Assembly (NCBI GenBank): GCA_002423705.1
Contig: DINW01000064.1
Span: 10,393 to 23,948, forward strand
Source: Clostridium sp. UBA5530
GTDB taxonomy: Bacteria; Bacillota; Clostridia; Clostridiales; Clostridiaceae
Direction: 5' to 3'
Length of the DNA: 13,556 nt
Part shown: positions 1-8,219 of the stretch, one piece after another
Numbering within the stretch: the first letter of the stretch is position 1
Layout: each line of letters starts with the position of its first letter
The notes under the pieces: generated by a model
Told to the model about the DNA's origin: nothing
Seen by the model: only the letters and a program-made list of their open reading frames with translations
Database searches by the model: none
Made by a program: the position numbers and the translations under genes

Positions 1-885
1 GAAGATAAGACCATAGAGACCTTATTGGGTCTTGGAATCAATCAATCAATAAGTTACTCCTTTGTGAGTCCAAAAATATTTGATAAAATAAAAATCCCTA
101 AAGATCATATGTTAAGAACAGCGGTAACCATAAAGAACCCATTGGGAGAAGATTATAGTATAATGAGAACTACTACTATAGGGTCAATGATGGATAATTT
201 ATCTAGAAATTATTCTAGAAATAACGACATAGTAAGGCTTTTTGAGATAGGTAAGGTATATCTACCTAAAGAAAATCAAAAATTACCTAAAGAAGTGAAT
301 ACTTTGACAATAGGACTTTATGGAAATGCTGATTATCTGGATTTAAAGGGAATTATAGAAGGGATTATAGAAGTGTTAGGAATAGATAATCCTATATATG
401 AAAGACATACAGAGTTACCTACCTATCACCCAGGAAAAACTGCCAATTTATTTATTGATGGACAGTGTGCAGGAATTTTAGGAGAAATTCATCCAGAAGT
501 ATCAGAGAATTATGATATAGAAGTACCTTGCTATGTAGCGGAGCTAAATTTGGACATAATTTTTGAAAAAGCTAGTATGAAAAAAGAAGCTAAAGCTTTA
601 CCTAAATTTCCAGCAGTTACTCGAGATATAGCTATATTGGTTAATGATGATATCCTAGTTCAAACTATAGAAAATATTATAATAAAACAAGGAGGTAAGC
701 TTGTTGAGGAAGTTAAGCTTTTTGATGTATATAGAGGAAAGCAAATATCAAAAGGCAAGAAGAGTGTGGCTTACAATATAATATATAGGGATGATAATAA
801 GACTTTAACAGATAAAGATGTGAATAAAGTTCATGAAAAAATATTAAAGTCATTAGAGTATACTTTAAATGCAGAATTAAGATAA
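1..885 (+). CDS. pheT: Phenylalanyl-tRNA synthetase beta subunit, C-terminal part (5' end outside window)
   Basis: Beta subunit of the heterotetrameric cytoplasmic enzyme that charges tRNA-Phe. The reading frame is open from base 1 (E-D-K-T-I-E-T-L-L-G...), so the 5' part lies outside the window and the TTG at 25 is an internal Leu codon, not a start. The 294 visible residues are a bit over a third of a usual ~790-residue PheT. The first ~200 residues match the catalytic-core-like region (for example N-P-L-G-E-D-Y-S-I-M-R and Y-H-P-G-K-T-A). The last ~95 residues, from about A-L-P-K-F-P-A-V-T-R-D onward, form the ferredoxin-fold anticodon-binding (FDX-ACB) domain that ends PheT. Stop is TAA at 883-885. 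A hairpin follows and separates it from zapA. Identification is from remembered family motifs. Confidence 0.95.
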   Translation, partial: EDKTIETLLGLGINQSISYSFVSPKIFDKIKIPKDHMLRTAVTIKNPLGEDYSIMRTTTIGSMMDNLSRNYSRNNDIVRLFEIGKVYLPKENQKLPKEVNTLTIGLYGNADYLDLKGIIEGIIEVLGIDNPIYERHTELPTYHPGKTANLFIDGQCAGILGEIHPEVSENYDIEVPCYVAELNLDIIFEKASMKKEAKALPKFPAVTRDIAILVNDDILVQTIENIIIKQGGKLVEEVKLFDVYRGKQISKGKKSVAYNIIYRDDNKTLTDKDVNKVHEKILKSLEYTLNAELR

Positions 886-917
886 CACCTTTTTCATATT
901 GAAGGTTTCCTAAGGAG

Positions 918-959
918 AAAATATATGCTAAAATATAAGTAACTTCAGCATATATTTTT
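918..959 (+). terminator. Probable rho-independent terminator after pheT
   Basis: A 12-bp perfect stem (arms 918-929 and 947-958, AAAATATATGCT with AGCATATATTTT) encloses a 17-nt loop, and the 3' arm runs into five T residues. The stem is AT-rich and therefore weak, so read-through into zapA is plausible. A TATAAT lies just downstream (962-967) but has no convincing -35. Confidence 0.5.
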
Positions 960-989
960 CCTATAATAGGATATTAAGAGGGTGTTTTG

Positions 990-1592
990 ATGAATATGGT
1001 AACGGTTAAGATAAATGGAATGGATTATAACTTAAAGGGAGAGGAGTCCACAGAATATTTAAAGCAAGTGGCTAGCTATGTAGATAGAAAAGTTAATTCC
1101 ATAATTGAAAGCAATAATAAGTTAAGTACAACATCAGCAGCCATGTTAGTTGCCATGAATGCTGTAGATGAGATGCTTAAAGCTAACGAAGAATTAGAAG
1201 CAGTTAAAAAACAAATGGAGGTTATAAAAGGGCAGATAACTAATTTAGAGGGCTATAATGAAAGGCTAAAAAAGAGCTTATCTTCCTTGGAAGATAAGGT
1301 AGATGACAAAGATAAAGTTATAAGCATAATGGAAGAGGAACAAAAAAAATTAGAAGAAAATATAAAAAAGGAACAAGAACAAAGCAAATTATTAGAACAG
1401 CAATGCAAAAAATATATAAAAAATAATGAGGACCTTATTAAAGAAAATAAGGAATTTAAATTTGAAATACAGAGCTATAAATATAAGCTTATAGATACAA
1501 AAAATAAACTTATAGATAGTGAAATAGATAATGTAAAGATGAAAAAGGGACAAAATTCGGTTGCAAAAACAAAACCAAAAACCTTAAGATAA
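990..1592 (+). CDS. zapA: ZapA-like cell division protein with long C-terminal coiled coil
   Basis: ZapA proteins bind FtsZ in the cytoplasm and bundle its filaments at the division ring. Residues ~1-75 match the ZapA domain (M-V-T-V-K-I-N-G-M-D-Y-N-L-K-G, then Y-L-K-Q-V-A-S-Y-V-D-R-K-V and M-L-V-A-M-N-A-V-D-E). The rest (~75-195) is Lys/Glu/Gln-rich with heptad-like spacing, indicating an extended coiled coil. At 200 residues it is about twice the length of the well-known ZapA proteins (roughly 85-110). The ATG at 990 is chosen because AGAGGG (977-982) sits 7 nt upstream; a TTG at 987 and an ATG at 996 are alternatives. A location between pheT and a U32 gene with mutS2 next is, from memory, common in clostridia. 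The last codons and the stop fold into the downstream terminator. Confidence 0.85.
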   Translation: MNMVTVKINGMDYNLKGEESTEYLKQVASYVDRKVNSIIESNNKLSTTSAAMLVAMNAVDEMLKANEELEAVKKQMEVIKGQITNLEGYNERLKKSLSSLEDKVDDKDKVISIMEEEQKKLEENIKKEQEQSKLLEQQCKKYIKNNEDLIKENKEFKFEIQSYKYKLIDTKNKLIDSEIDNVKMKKGQNSVAKTKPKTLR

Positions 1593-1609
1593 AAATCTTA
1601 AGGTTTTTG
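1576..1609 (+). terminator. Strong rho-independent terminator overlapping the zapA stop codon
   Basis: A 15-bp stem (arms 1576-1590 and 1595-1609) has a 4-nt AAAA loop and a T5 run in the 3' arm, followed by GTCTT. The 5' arm contains the last four sense codons of zapA and the first base of its TAA stop (1590-1592). Confidence 0.85.
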
Positions 1610-1701
1610 TCTTAAAAAAATTAAATACAGTATCAATAAAGTCATAACATAAAAATGTTAGAATTGAGGATATCATAATATAGCGAATAAATGTTATAAA
1701 G

Positions 1702-1730
1702 ATGAATTTTAAATAAGTTTAATGTATAAT
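1702..1730 (+). promoter_or_regulatory. Candidate sigma-A promoter for the U32-mutS2 unit
   Basis: A perfect -10 TATAAT lies at 1725-1730, with a poor -35 (ATGAAT, 1702-1707, 3 of 6) at 17-nt spacing. Some promoter is expected between the strong terminator ending at 1609 and the gene starting at 1771. The exact element is inferred. Confidence 0.4.
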
Positions 1731-1770
1731 AGTATATTATAGTAAAGGGTAAAACATAGGAGAAATAGTA

Positions 1771-4125
1771 ATGAAAAAAGTAGAATTATTAGCACCAGCA
1801 GGGACTATTGAAAGTTTATATGCAGCAATTAATAGAGGAGCAGATGCTATATACATGGGAGGAAGCAAGTTTTCCGCCAGAGCTTATGCATCTAATTTTA
1901 CTAATGAAGAATTAAAAGAAGTTGTTGATTATGCACATATATATGGAGTTAAGATATTTATAGCTTTAAATACTTTAATAAAGGAAAAAGAATTACAAGA
2001 GGCTAAAGAATATATTAGATTCTTATACTCCATAGGAGTAGATGCCTTAATAATACAAGACTTTGGAATAGCTAAATTTGTAAGGGAAAATTATGAAGAT
2101 TTTGAAATTCATAGTTCTACTCAAATGACAATTCATAATGGAGAGGGAGCTAAATTTTTAAAGGATAAGGGATTTTCCAGAATAGTTTTGTCTAGAGAGC
2201 TAACATTAAAGGAGATAGAGTATATATCTAAAAAATTAAATATAGAAACGGAAATTTTTATACATGGGGCTTTGTGTATATGTTATTCAGGTCAATGTCT
2301 TATGAGTTCTATAATAGGAGGAAGAAGCGGAAACAGAGGTAGATGTGCTCAGCCATGCAGAATGCCTTATGAACTTATTAATTTAGAAAATAGTTTTAGG
2401 AAAAAATCGTATATTTTGAGTCCTAAAGATATCTGCAACATAGATAATATTGGAGAACTTATAGACAGCGGAACAGCTTCTTTAAAGATTGAAGGAAGAA
2501 TGAAAAGACCTGAGTATGTAGCGGGAGTAGTAGATTCTTATAGAAAAGCTATAAATCTCTATTATAAAAAAGAAAAATCACTTATGAAAATTGAACAGAA
2601 GGTTTTATTACAACTTTTTAACAGAGAAGGATTTTCTAAAGCATATTTATATGGAAATAAGGGCAGAGATATGATGTCTTACAATTTCCCTAAAAATATG
2701 GGAATTTACTTAGGTAGGGTATTAAAAGATGGAACTATTATACTAGCTGAAGATGTTTCTATAGGAGATGGCATAAGATGTGGAGATAAAGGATTCACTG
2801 TATCTAAAATAATTAACAATAACATAGCAGTAGATAAAGGGGAAAAGGGTGAACAGGTATATCTATATCCACAAAGTTACACAAAACATGATGAACTATA
2901 TAAAACATTAGATAGCGATCTCATGAGTAGCTATAACTTAGATTGCAAAGCTTTTTATAAAAAAAACTTATTGAAGTGTACAGTAAATTTTAAAATAGAT
3001 GAAGAAATTTCTTTAAAGGTGAAATATAAGAATAAAGAATTTTTTGTAAAGGGTGACAAGGTAGAAAAGGCTAAAACTAAGGCAATTACAAAAGAACGTA
3101 TAATAGAGGCTCTAAGTAAAAGTGGAGATACTCCTTTTAAATTTCAAGATATAAATTTTTTTAATTATGAAGAAGGATTTATCTCTATATCCAGTTTAAA
3201 TGCCTTAAGAAGAGATGCTATATCAGAAATAGAAAACTATATTTTACAAGGATATAGGCGAATAAAACATGAAAATAAAAAAGTGGTGGAAAATAAAATT
3301 TATAATAAGGAGCACCTTCCTACATATATGATTACTGTAAGCACAGAGGAGCAGTTGAAAGCTGTAAAAGAAGCTAATATAAAAGACGTTATATTTGACA
3401 TTTTTTCAAGGGGAAGAAACAGTATAAATGAGGAGCATATAAAAAATAATGATCAAATAAAAATTTATTTGAAAATACCTAATATAGTAAAAGAGGAATT
3501 CAATTATATAGTAGATATTATAGAAAAAAACTTGCCTTATATTCAAGGAATTTCTACAGCTAATTTAGGAATTATAAATATTTTTCAAGGAAGAACTAAA
3601 ATAATAGGAGATTATAAATTAAATATATATAATTCTCAAGGAATAGAGTTCTTTTATAATATATTAGATGGGATAAACTTAAGCATAGAGTTAAATAAAA
3701 GGGAAATAAATGAAGTGATGAAAAATACTAAAAACCAATGTATCCAATATTTAGTATATGGTAAGCCAGAACTTATGATTAGTGAATATTGTCCAGTAGG
3801 CTCTATAATAGGGGGAAAGGATAGTAATAATGGCTGCAACAATCAATGTGAAAAGGGCAACTATATATTAAAGGATAGAAAAGGAGAAAATTTTATAATA
3901 AGAAATGATAAATTTTGTAGAACTAGCATTTATAATGGAGTTAGTATAAATAATATTGATAATATAAAAGAACTACAAAAAATTGGGGTGAATAGTTTTA
4001 GACTAGATTTTGTAGATGAAGATTATGAAAAAACACAGGAGGTACTTCAGTATTTATTAAAAGGAAATATAAATCTTAATAAAGAGAATTATACCAAAGG
4101 ACACTATAAAAGAGGGGTAGAATAA
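1771..4125 (+). CDS. U32 family protein (RlhA-like putative RNA hydroxylase), long form
   Basis: The N-terminal half is a classic U32 domain: L-L-A-P-A-G start, G-A-D-A-I-Y-M-G-G (~24-32), H-S-S-T-Q-M (114-119), and a cysteine set at C169, C171, C176, C192 and C196 (ending C-A-Q-P-C-R). Long U32 relatives include E. coli RlhA, needed for hydroxylation of C2501 in 23S rRNA, and TrhP-type tRNA U34 hydroxylases; the cysteines are thought to hold an Fe-S cluster. The 'peptidase' name is historical. At 784 residues it also has a central region resembling the DUF3656 part of RlhA-like proteins, and a C-terminal segment with V-Y-G-K-P-E-L-M-I-S-E-Y-C-P (~661-675) and a second cysteine set (C674, C689, C693, C716). 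The start at ATG 1771 has AGGAGA (1758-1763) 7 nt upstream. mutS2 starts 12 nt after its stop, so the two are probably cotranscribed. The exact RNA target is not determined by the sequence. Confidence 0.85.
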   Translation: MKKVELLAPAGTIESLYAAINRGADAIYMGGSKFSARAYASNFTNEELKEVVDYAHIYGVKIFIALNTLIKEKELQEAKEYIRFLYSIGVDALIIQDFGIAKFVRENYEDFEIHSSTQMTIHNGEGAKFLKDKGFSRIVLSRELTLKEIEYISKKLNIETEIFIHGALCICYSGQCLMSSIIGGRSGNRGRCAQPCRMPYELINLENSFRKKSYILSPKDICNIDNIGELIDSGTASLKIEGRMKRPEYVAGVVDSYRKAINLYYKKEKSLMKIEQKVLLQLFNREGFSKAYLYGNKGRDMMSYNFPKNMGIYLGRVLKDGTIILAEDVSIGDGIRCGDKGFTVSKIINNNIAVDKGEKGEQVYLYPQSYTKHDELYKTLDSDLMSSYNLDCKAFYKKNLLKCTVNFKIDEEISLKVKYKNKEFFVKGDKVEKAKTKAITKERIIEALSKSGDTPFKFQDINFFNYEEGFISISSLNALRRDAISEIENYILQGYRRIKHENKKVVENKIYNKEHLPTYMITVSTEEQLKAVKEANIKDVIFDIFSRGRNSINEEHIKNNDQIKIYLKIPNIVKEEFNYIVDIIEKNLPYIQGISTANLGIINIFQGRTKIIGDYKLNIYNSQGIEFFYNILDGINLSIELNKREINEVMKNTKNQCIQYLVYGKPELMISEYCPVGSIIGGKDSNNGCNNQCEKGNYILKDRKGENFIIRNDKFCRTSIYNGVSINNIDNIKELQKIGVNSFRLDFVDEDYEKTQEVLQYLLKGNINLNKENYTKGHYKRGVE

Positions 4126-4137
4126 AGAGGTGATATT

Positions 4138-6501
4138 ATGAATGAAAAGGCTTTGAGAGTTCTAGAATTTAATAAAATAAAAAACATAATAAAGGAATAT
4201 ACAGCTACTAAGGCAGGGGAAGCTTTAGTAGATCAATTAAAACCTTATGACTCTATATACGAAGTTAATAAGGCCCTTAAGGAAACAGACAATGCGCTAG
4301 ATCTTTTAGTTAAGAAAGGAGCTCCACCTTTTGAAGGGGTTTATGATGTTAGGGAAGGAATAGATAGGGCAGGCAAAGGCGGAGTCCTTATGACTGCATC
4401 GCTGCTTAGAATTGCAAATATGTTAAGGTGTGCTAGGCGATTTAAAGAATATGTGAAGGAAGATGATAATGAAATACTCTCACCATTAGAAGATCTATGT
4501 GAAGGAATAGTTCCACTAAAATCTTTAGAAAATAGTATTTTAAATGCAATTATTAGTGAAGAAGAAATATCCGATAGAGCCAGTAGTAAGCTATATAACA
4601 TAAGGAAAACCTTAAAAGAAAAAAATTCCTCAATAAAGGATAGAGTAAATGATTTTATAAGAAATAATTCAAAATATCTTCAAGAAAATTTATATACTAT
4701 AAGAGGAGATCGATATGTAGTTCCAATAAAATCAGATTTTAAAGGATCTGTGGATGGACTTATTCATGACCAAAGTTCATCAGGAGCTACCTTATTTGTA
4801 GAGCCTATGGCTTTAGTAAATCTTAATAATGAAATAAAAGAACTTATGCTAAAAGAAAAAGCGGAAATAGAGAGAATACTAGCTGAGCTATCTGCAAGGG
4901 TATATGAAAATATCGACATAGTTAAGAATAATGGAAACATAGTATGGCAATTAGATTTTATTTTTGCAAAGGCAAAATATGGAGTAGCCATAGATGCAAT
5001 CTGTCCAGCTATAAATGAAGATGGAAGCTTTGATATTATAGAAGGAAAACACCCTTTAATAAATAAGGATATAGTTGTAGCTTCAAATATATATTTAGGA
5101 AAAGATTTTACTTCAATAGTTATAACTGGTCCCAACACAGGGGGGAAAACTGTAACATTAAAGACTGTAGGGCTTATTCACCTTATGGCTTTAAGTGGGA
5201 TATTGATTCCAGTTAGACATAACTCATCTATAGCTTTTTATAGAGAGATTTTTGCTGATATTGGAGATGAACAAAGTATAGAACAAAGTTTATCTACCTT
5301 TTCTTCCCATATGACTAACATTGTAAACATAATAGAAAAGGCAGACAAAAATTCATTAGTGCTGTTTGATGAGCTTGGTGCAGGAACAGACCCAACAGAA
5401 GGTGCAGCATTAGCAATAGCTATATTAGAGTATCTAAGAGAGAGAAAAGCGAAAATTATAGCAACTACCCATTATAGTGAATTAAAAATTTACGGATTAA
5501 AAACTAATGGAGTAGAAAATGCATCTGTAGAGTTTGATGTGGAAACTCTTAAACCAACTTACAGATTACTAATAGGAATACCAGGAAAATCTAATGCTTT
5601 TGAAATTTCTAAGAGATTAGGTCTTTTGGAAGATGTGATAGAAGAAGCTAAAGGTCTTATAGCAAAGGACTCATTAAAATTTGAAGATGTAATTGAAAAC
5701 CTTCAAAATAAAAGTATGAAAGCTGAAAGAGATGCAAGAATAGCTGAAGTCCTTAAAGATGATGTGGAGAAACTAAAAGAGGATTATGAGAAAAAAATTA
5801 AAGCCATTGAAAAAATAAGAGAAAAAGAATTCCAAGAAGCAAGAAGAGAATCAAGGATGGTTCTCAAAGGGGCTAAGGAAGAGGCAGATAAAATATTAAA
5901 GGATATGAGAGAACTTGAGAAGTTAGGATACTCTTCAGAGGCTAGAGGGCTTTTGGAGAAAGAAAGAAAAAAACTAAAGGATAAGCTAGAGAGTCACCAG
6001 GAAAAAATAGATTTATTTTCTTCAGATAAAGGTGAAAAAATAGAAGCAATAGAGTTAGGAATGGATGTAATGTTGCCATCCCTTAATCAAAAGGTAACAG
6101 TGTTGTCTTTACCAGATAATAAAGGTGAAGTTCAAGTTCAAGCAGGTATTATGAAAATAAATGTTAAGGTTGAAGATTTAAGAAAGATAGATGAAAGCTC
6201 CAAAGATAAGAAAGTTAGAAGAAGGACTAAAAAAGAAGTAAATCTTAATATGAAATCTGTAAACTCTTCTATAGACCTTAGAGGAATGGATTGTCAGGAA
6301 GCAGAATATGCTGTTGACAAGTATTTAGATGAAGCTTATTTAGCAGGACTAGGAGAAATATCAGTAATTCATGGTAAAGGAACTGGAACTTTAAGAAAAG
6401 CTATTACAGATATGCTAAAAAATCATACCCATGTAAAAACTTATAGATTAGGAGAATATGGTGAAGGTGGAAATGGAGTTACTATAGTACAACTGAAATA
6501 A
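4138..6501 (+). CDS. mutS2: MutS2: Smr-domain MutS-family ATPase
   Basis: Cytoplasmic homodimeric ATPase. MutS2 lacks the mismatch-recognition domain of MutS. Family members have been linked to suppression of recombination and, in Bacillus, to rescue of collided ribosomes. At 787 residues it has the usual length. Visible parts are an N-terminal helical lever/clamp region, Walker A G-P-N-T-G-G-K-T (331-338), Walker B L-V-L-F-D-E (407-412) followed by the ABC/MutS-type G-A-G-T-D-P-T-E-G, a long charged coiled coil (~510-640), a short beta-rich linker (~640-690), and a C-terminal Smr domain with D-L-R-G (713-716) and H-G-K-G-T-G-T-L-R (745-753). The D-L-R and H-G-K-G-T-G motifs of the putative Smr nuclease site are intact. 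AGAGGTGA (4126-4133) lies 4 nt upstream of ATG 4138. It probably shares a transcript with the U32 gene. Confidence 0.96.
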   Translation: MNEKALRVLEFNKIKNIIKEYTATKAGEALVDQLKPYDSIYEVNKALKETDNALDLLVKKGAPPFEGVYDVREGIDRAGKGGVLMTASLLRIANMLRCARRFKEYVKEDDNEILSPLEDLCEGIVPLKSLENSILNAIISEEEISDRASSKLYNIRKTLKEKNSSIKDRVNDFIRNNSKYLQENLYTIRGDRYVVPIKSDFKGSVDGLIHDQSSSGATLFVEPMALVNLNNEIKELMLKEKAEIERILAELSARVYENIDIVKNNGNIVWQLDFIFAKAKYGVAIDAICPAINEDGSFDIIEGKHPLINKDIVVASNIYLGKDFTSIVITGPNTGGKTVTLKTVGLIHLMALSGILIPVRHNSSIAFYREIFADIGDEQSIEQSLSTFSSHMTNIVNIIEKADKNSLVLFDELGAGTDPTEGAALAIAILEYLRERKAKIIATTHYSELKIYGLKTNGVENASVEFDVETLKPTYRLLIGIPGKSNAFEISKRLGLLEDVIEEAKGLIAKDSLKFEDVIENLQNKSMKAERDARIAEVLKDDVEKLKEDYEKKIKAIEKIREKEFQEARRESRMVLKGAKEEADKILKDMRELEKLGYSSEARGLLEKERKKLKDKLESHQEKIDLFSSDKGEKIEAIELGMDVMLPSLNQKVTVLSLPDNKGEVQVQAGIMKINVKVEDLRKIDESSKDKKVRRRTKKEVNLNMKSVNSSIDLRGMDCQEAEYAVDKYLDEAYLAGLGEISVIHGKGTGTLRKAITDMLKNHTHVKTYRLGEYGEGGNGVTIVQLK

Positions 6502-6596
6502 TAATGTTTTTTATATGAAGTAAAACTTAGTTTAAGATGAAATTTAAACTCTAACTGAATATTTATTGAACTTATCTAGGTGCAATTACTATTGTT

Positions 6597-6626
6597 TTCA
6601 AACTAAAGAGGATATGGTGTTACAAT
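6597..6626 (+). promoter_or_regulatory. Candidate extended -10 promoter for the DUF523/FMN-protein unit
   Basis: TTCAAA (6597-6602, 4 of 6 to the -35 consensus) is followed after 18 nt by TACAAT (6621-6626), preceded by TG at 6618-6619, an extended -10. It lies 38 nt upstream of the next start codon. The rest of the 163-nt gap after mutS2 shows nothing else I can support. Confidence 0.45.
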
Positions 6627-6664
6627 AAGTACACACTAGATAAAAGGTAGAGAGAAGGAATATA

Positions 6665-7156
6665 ATGATAGTAGTAAGCGCATGTTTATGTGGGATAAAT
6701 TGCAAATACAGCGGTAAAAATAATTTTAATGAAAAGATTTATGAATTGGTTAAAGAAGGTAAAGCTATAGCTGTATGTCCCGAGGTCTTAGGAGGTTTAA
6801 ATACTCCTAGACCTCCTTATGAGATACAAGGTGGACAGGGTGGTAAGGAAGTGCTAAAAGGCCATGGCAAAGTTATATCTAAGAACAATGAGGACTCAAC
6901 CACTGAATTTATAGATGGAGCTTATAAAGTATTAAAAATTGTACAAGCAATAAATCCTGAAGTCATAGTTTTAAAAGCAAATAGTCCCTCTTGTGGAAAG
7001 GGTCAAATATATGATGGTAGTTTTAACAATAACAAAGTAACAGGAAATGGTGTTACTGCGGAATTGCTTTTACAAAACAATTATGCAGTGATAACCGAAG
7101 ATGAATTTAACAGCAAATATGAAATTTATATAGGGGATAAGAGAAATAAAGAATAA
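6665..7156 (+). CDS. DUF523 (YbbK/TudS-like) cysteine protein
   Basis: Small cytoplasmic protein of 163 residues, single DUF523 domain. Family signatures are all present: V-S-A-C-L-C-G-I-N-C-K-Y-S-G (4-17), C-P-E-V-L-G-G-L-N-T-P-R-P-P-Y-E-I (38-54), and A-N-S-P-S-C-G-K-G-Q-I-Y-D-G (105-118). Characterised DUF523 proteins of the TudS type carry a [4Fe-4S] cluster on three cysteines and convert 2-thiouracil to uracil. C7 or C13, C38 and C110 are the obvious ligand candidates here; C9 is an extra cysteine where many relatives have Leu. Desulfidase activity is a family-based inference and the natural substrate is unknown. The start at ATG 6665 is supported by AGAAGGA (6653-6659). The FMN-protein gene follows after 37 nt, with no terminator between. 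Confidence 0.85.
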   Translation: MIVVSACLCGINCKYSGKNNFNEKIYELVKEGKAIAVCPEVLGGLNTPRPPYEIQGGQGGKEVLKGHGKVISKNNEDSTTEFIDGAYKVLKIVQAINPEVIVLKANSPSCGKGQIYDGSFNNNKVTGNGVTAELLLQNNYAVITEDEFNSKYEIYIGDKRNKE

Positions 7157-7193
7157 AATCTTTATTATAATATGTAAATATAGGAGGAAAGTT

Positions 7194-8219
7194 ATGGAGT
7201 ACAAAGAAGTGTTAAAAGATGCTAAGGAAAATTTGAACGGAAGCTGTAGAGTTTGTAAGGAGTGCAATGGAAAAGCTTGCGCTGGGGAAGTTCCTGGAAT
7301 GGGTGGAAAAGGTACTGGGTCTTCATTTATATCTAATTCTGAGGCTTTAAATAAGTACAAACTAAATATGAGAGTTATACATGATGTGAAAGAACCAAAA
7401 CTTTCATGTAATCTATTTGGAAGAGAAATGAAAATGCCTGTATTTGCAGCTCCAGTAAGCGGCACAACATTAAATATGGGAGGAAAATTTTCAGAGGAAG
7501 AATACATAGAATGGGTAATTGATGGATGTATTAAAGGTGGCATAGTTCCTATGGTTGGAGATACAGCAGTAGACTCGTTTTTAACTACAAATCTTAAGGT
7601 GCTAAATAAGTATAATGGACAAGGTATTGCTTTTATAAAACCATGGGAAAATAAAAATGTAATAGAAAAAATTAAGTTAGCTGAAGATTCAGGGGCCTAT
7701 GCTGTAGGCATGGATATAGACGCATGTGGACTAATAACTTTAGCACTACATGGAAAGCCTGTATATCCTAAAACTGTTGAAGATATAAAAGAAATAGTAA
7801 AAAGCACAAAGCTTCCATTTATTTTGAAAGGAATAATGACAGAGGATGAAGCAAAGCTAGCAGTAGAAGCAGGGGTTCAGGCAATAGTAGTTTCTAACCA
7901 TGGTGGGCGTGTTTTAGATCAGACTCCTGGAGTGGCAGAAGTATTGCCTAGAATAGCAAATTCCGTAAAAGGAAAGGTTAAAGTATTAGCAGATGGAGGT
8001 ATAAGAACGGGAGTAGATGTATTAAAAATGTTAGCCTTAGGCGCTGACGGAGTTCTTATAGGAAGACCTTTTGTATCAGCATCTTTTGGAGGAAAAAGTG
8101 ATGGTGTTAATAGTTATATAAATAATGTATATAATGATTTAAAGGCAGCTATGATATTAACAGGAGTTAAAGATGTTGAAAATGTGAGTCAGAGGATAAT
8201 ATATAATTATGATAAATAA
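7194..8219 (+). CDS. FMN-dependent alpha-hydroxy-acid dehydrogenase family protein with N-terminal Cys4 motif
   Basis: TIM-barrel flavoenzyme of the glycolate/lactate oxidase family, which oxidises 2-hydroxy acids to 2-oxo acids; 341 residues, no signal peptide. FMN and active-site features visible are K212 in F-I-L-K-G, S-N-H-G-G-R (234-239, with His236 as expected catalytic base and Arg239 binding carboxylate), and the phosphate-binding A-D-G-G-I-R-T-G (266-273) and L-I-G-R-P (288-292). Unusually, the N-terminus carries C18-x2-C21-x2-C24-x4-C29, followed by P-G-M-G-G-K-G-T-G-S-S-F. This replaces the usual N-terminal tyrosine region and could bind metal or an Fe-S cluster. The segment M-D-I-D-A-C-G also lacks the second arginine usual after the conserved Asp in characterised oxidases. 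The real substrate is therefore open. AGGAGG (7182-7187) precedes ATG 7194. It is likely the second gene of an operon with the DUF523 gene. Confidence 0.8.
   Translation: MEYKEVLKDAKENLNGSCRVCKECNGKACAGEVPGMGGKGTGSSFISNSEALNKYKLNMRVIHDVKEPKLSCNLFGREMKMPVFAAPVSGTTLNMGGKFSEEEYIEWVIDGCIKGGIVPMVGDTAVDSFLTTNLKVLNKYNGQGIAFIKPWENKNVIEKIKLAEDSGAYAVGMDIDACGLITLALHGKPVYPKTVEDIKEIVKSTKLPFILKGIMTEDEAKLAVEAGVQAIVVSNHGGRVLDQTPGVAEVLPRIANSVKGKVKVLADGGIRTGVDVLKMLALGADGVLIGRPFVSASFGGKSDGVNSYINNVYNDLKAAMILTGVKDVENVSQRIIYNYDK

Noticed and set aside
25..27. TTG at 25 as a start codon for the first reading frame
   Set aside because: The frame is open to base 1 and the residues before the TTG continue naturally into PheT, so the gene is simply cut by the window edge.
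962..967. Perfect TATAAT upstream of zapA as a promoter
   Set aside because: No recognisable -35 at 16-18 nt and no TG extension. It falls directly after the hairpin in AT-rich sequence, so it is not supported by itself.
1645..1660. Small palindrome TAACAT-AAAA-ATGTTA upstream of the U32 gene as an operator
   Set aside because: Only 6-bp arms in very AT-rich DNA, with no second copy at a matching position relative to a promoter.
4764..5138. Minus-strand open frame inside mutS2
   Set aside because: It lies wholly within a well-supported gene, has no ribosome binding site of note, and its low-complexity hydrophobic sequence is typical of an antisense shadow. The other antisense frames within the U32, ptb-like and iorA genes were dismissed for the same reason.
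6529..6550. Hairpin AGTTTAA/TTAAACT after mutS2 as a terminator
   Set aside because: Only a 7-bp AT-rich stem and no T-run follows. mutS2 termination is therefore unexplained by a clear hairpin.
7070..7543. Minus-strand 157-codon open frame spanning the DUF523/FMN-protein junction
   Set aside because: It overlaps two genes with clear family motifs on the plus strand and shows no recognisable domain.
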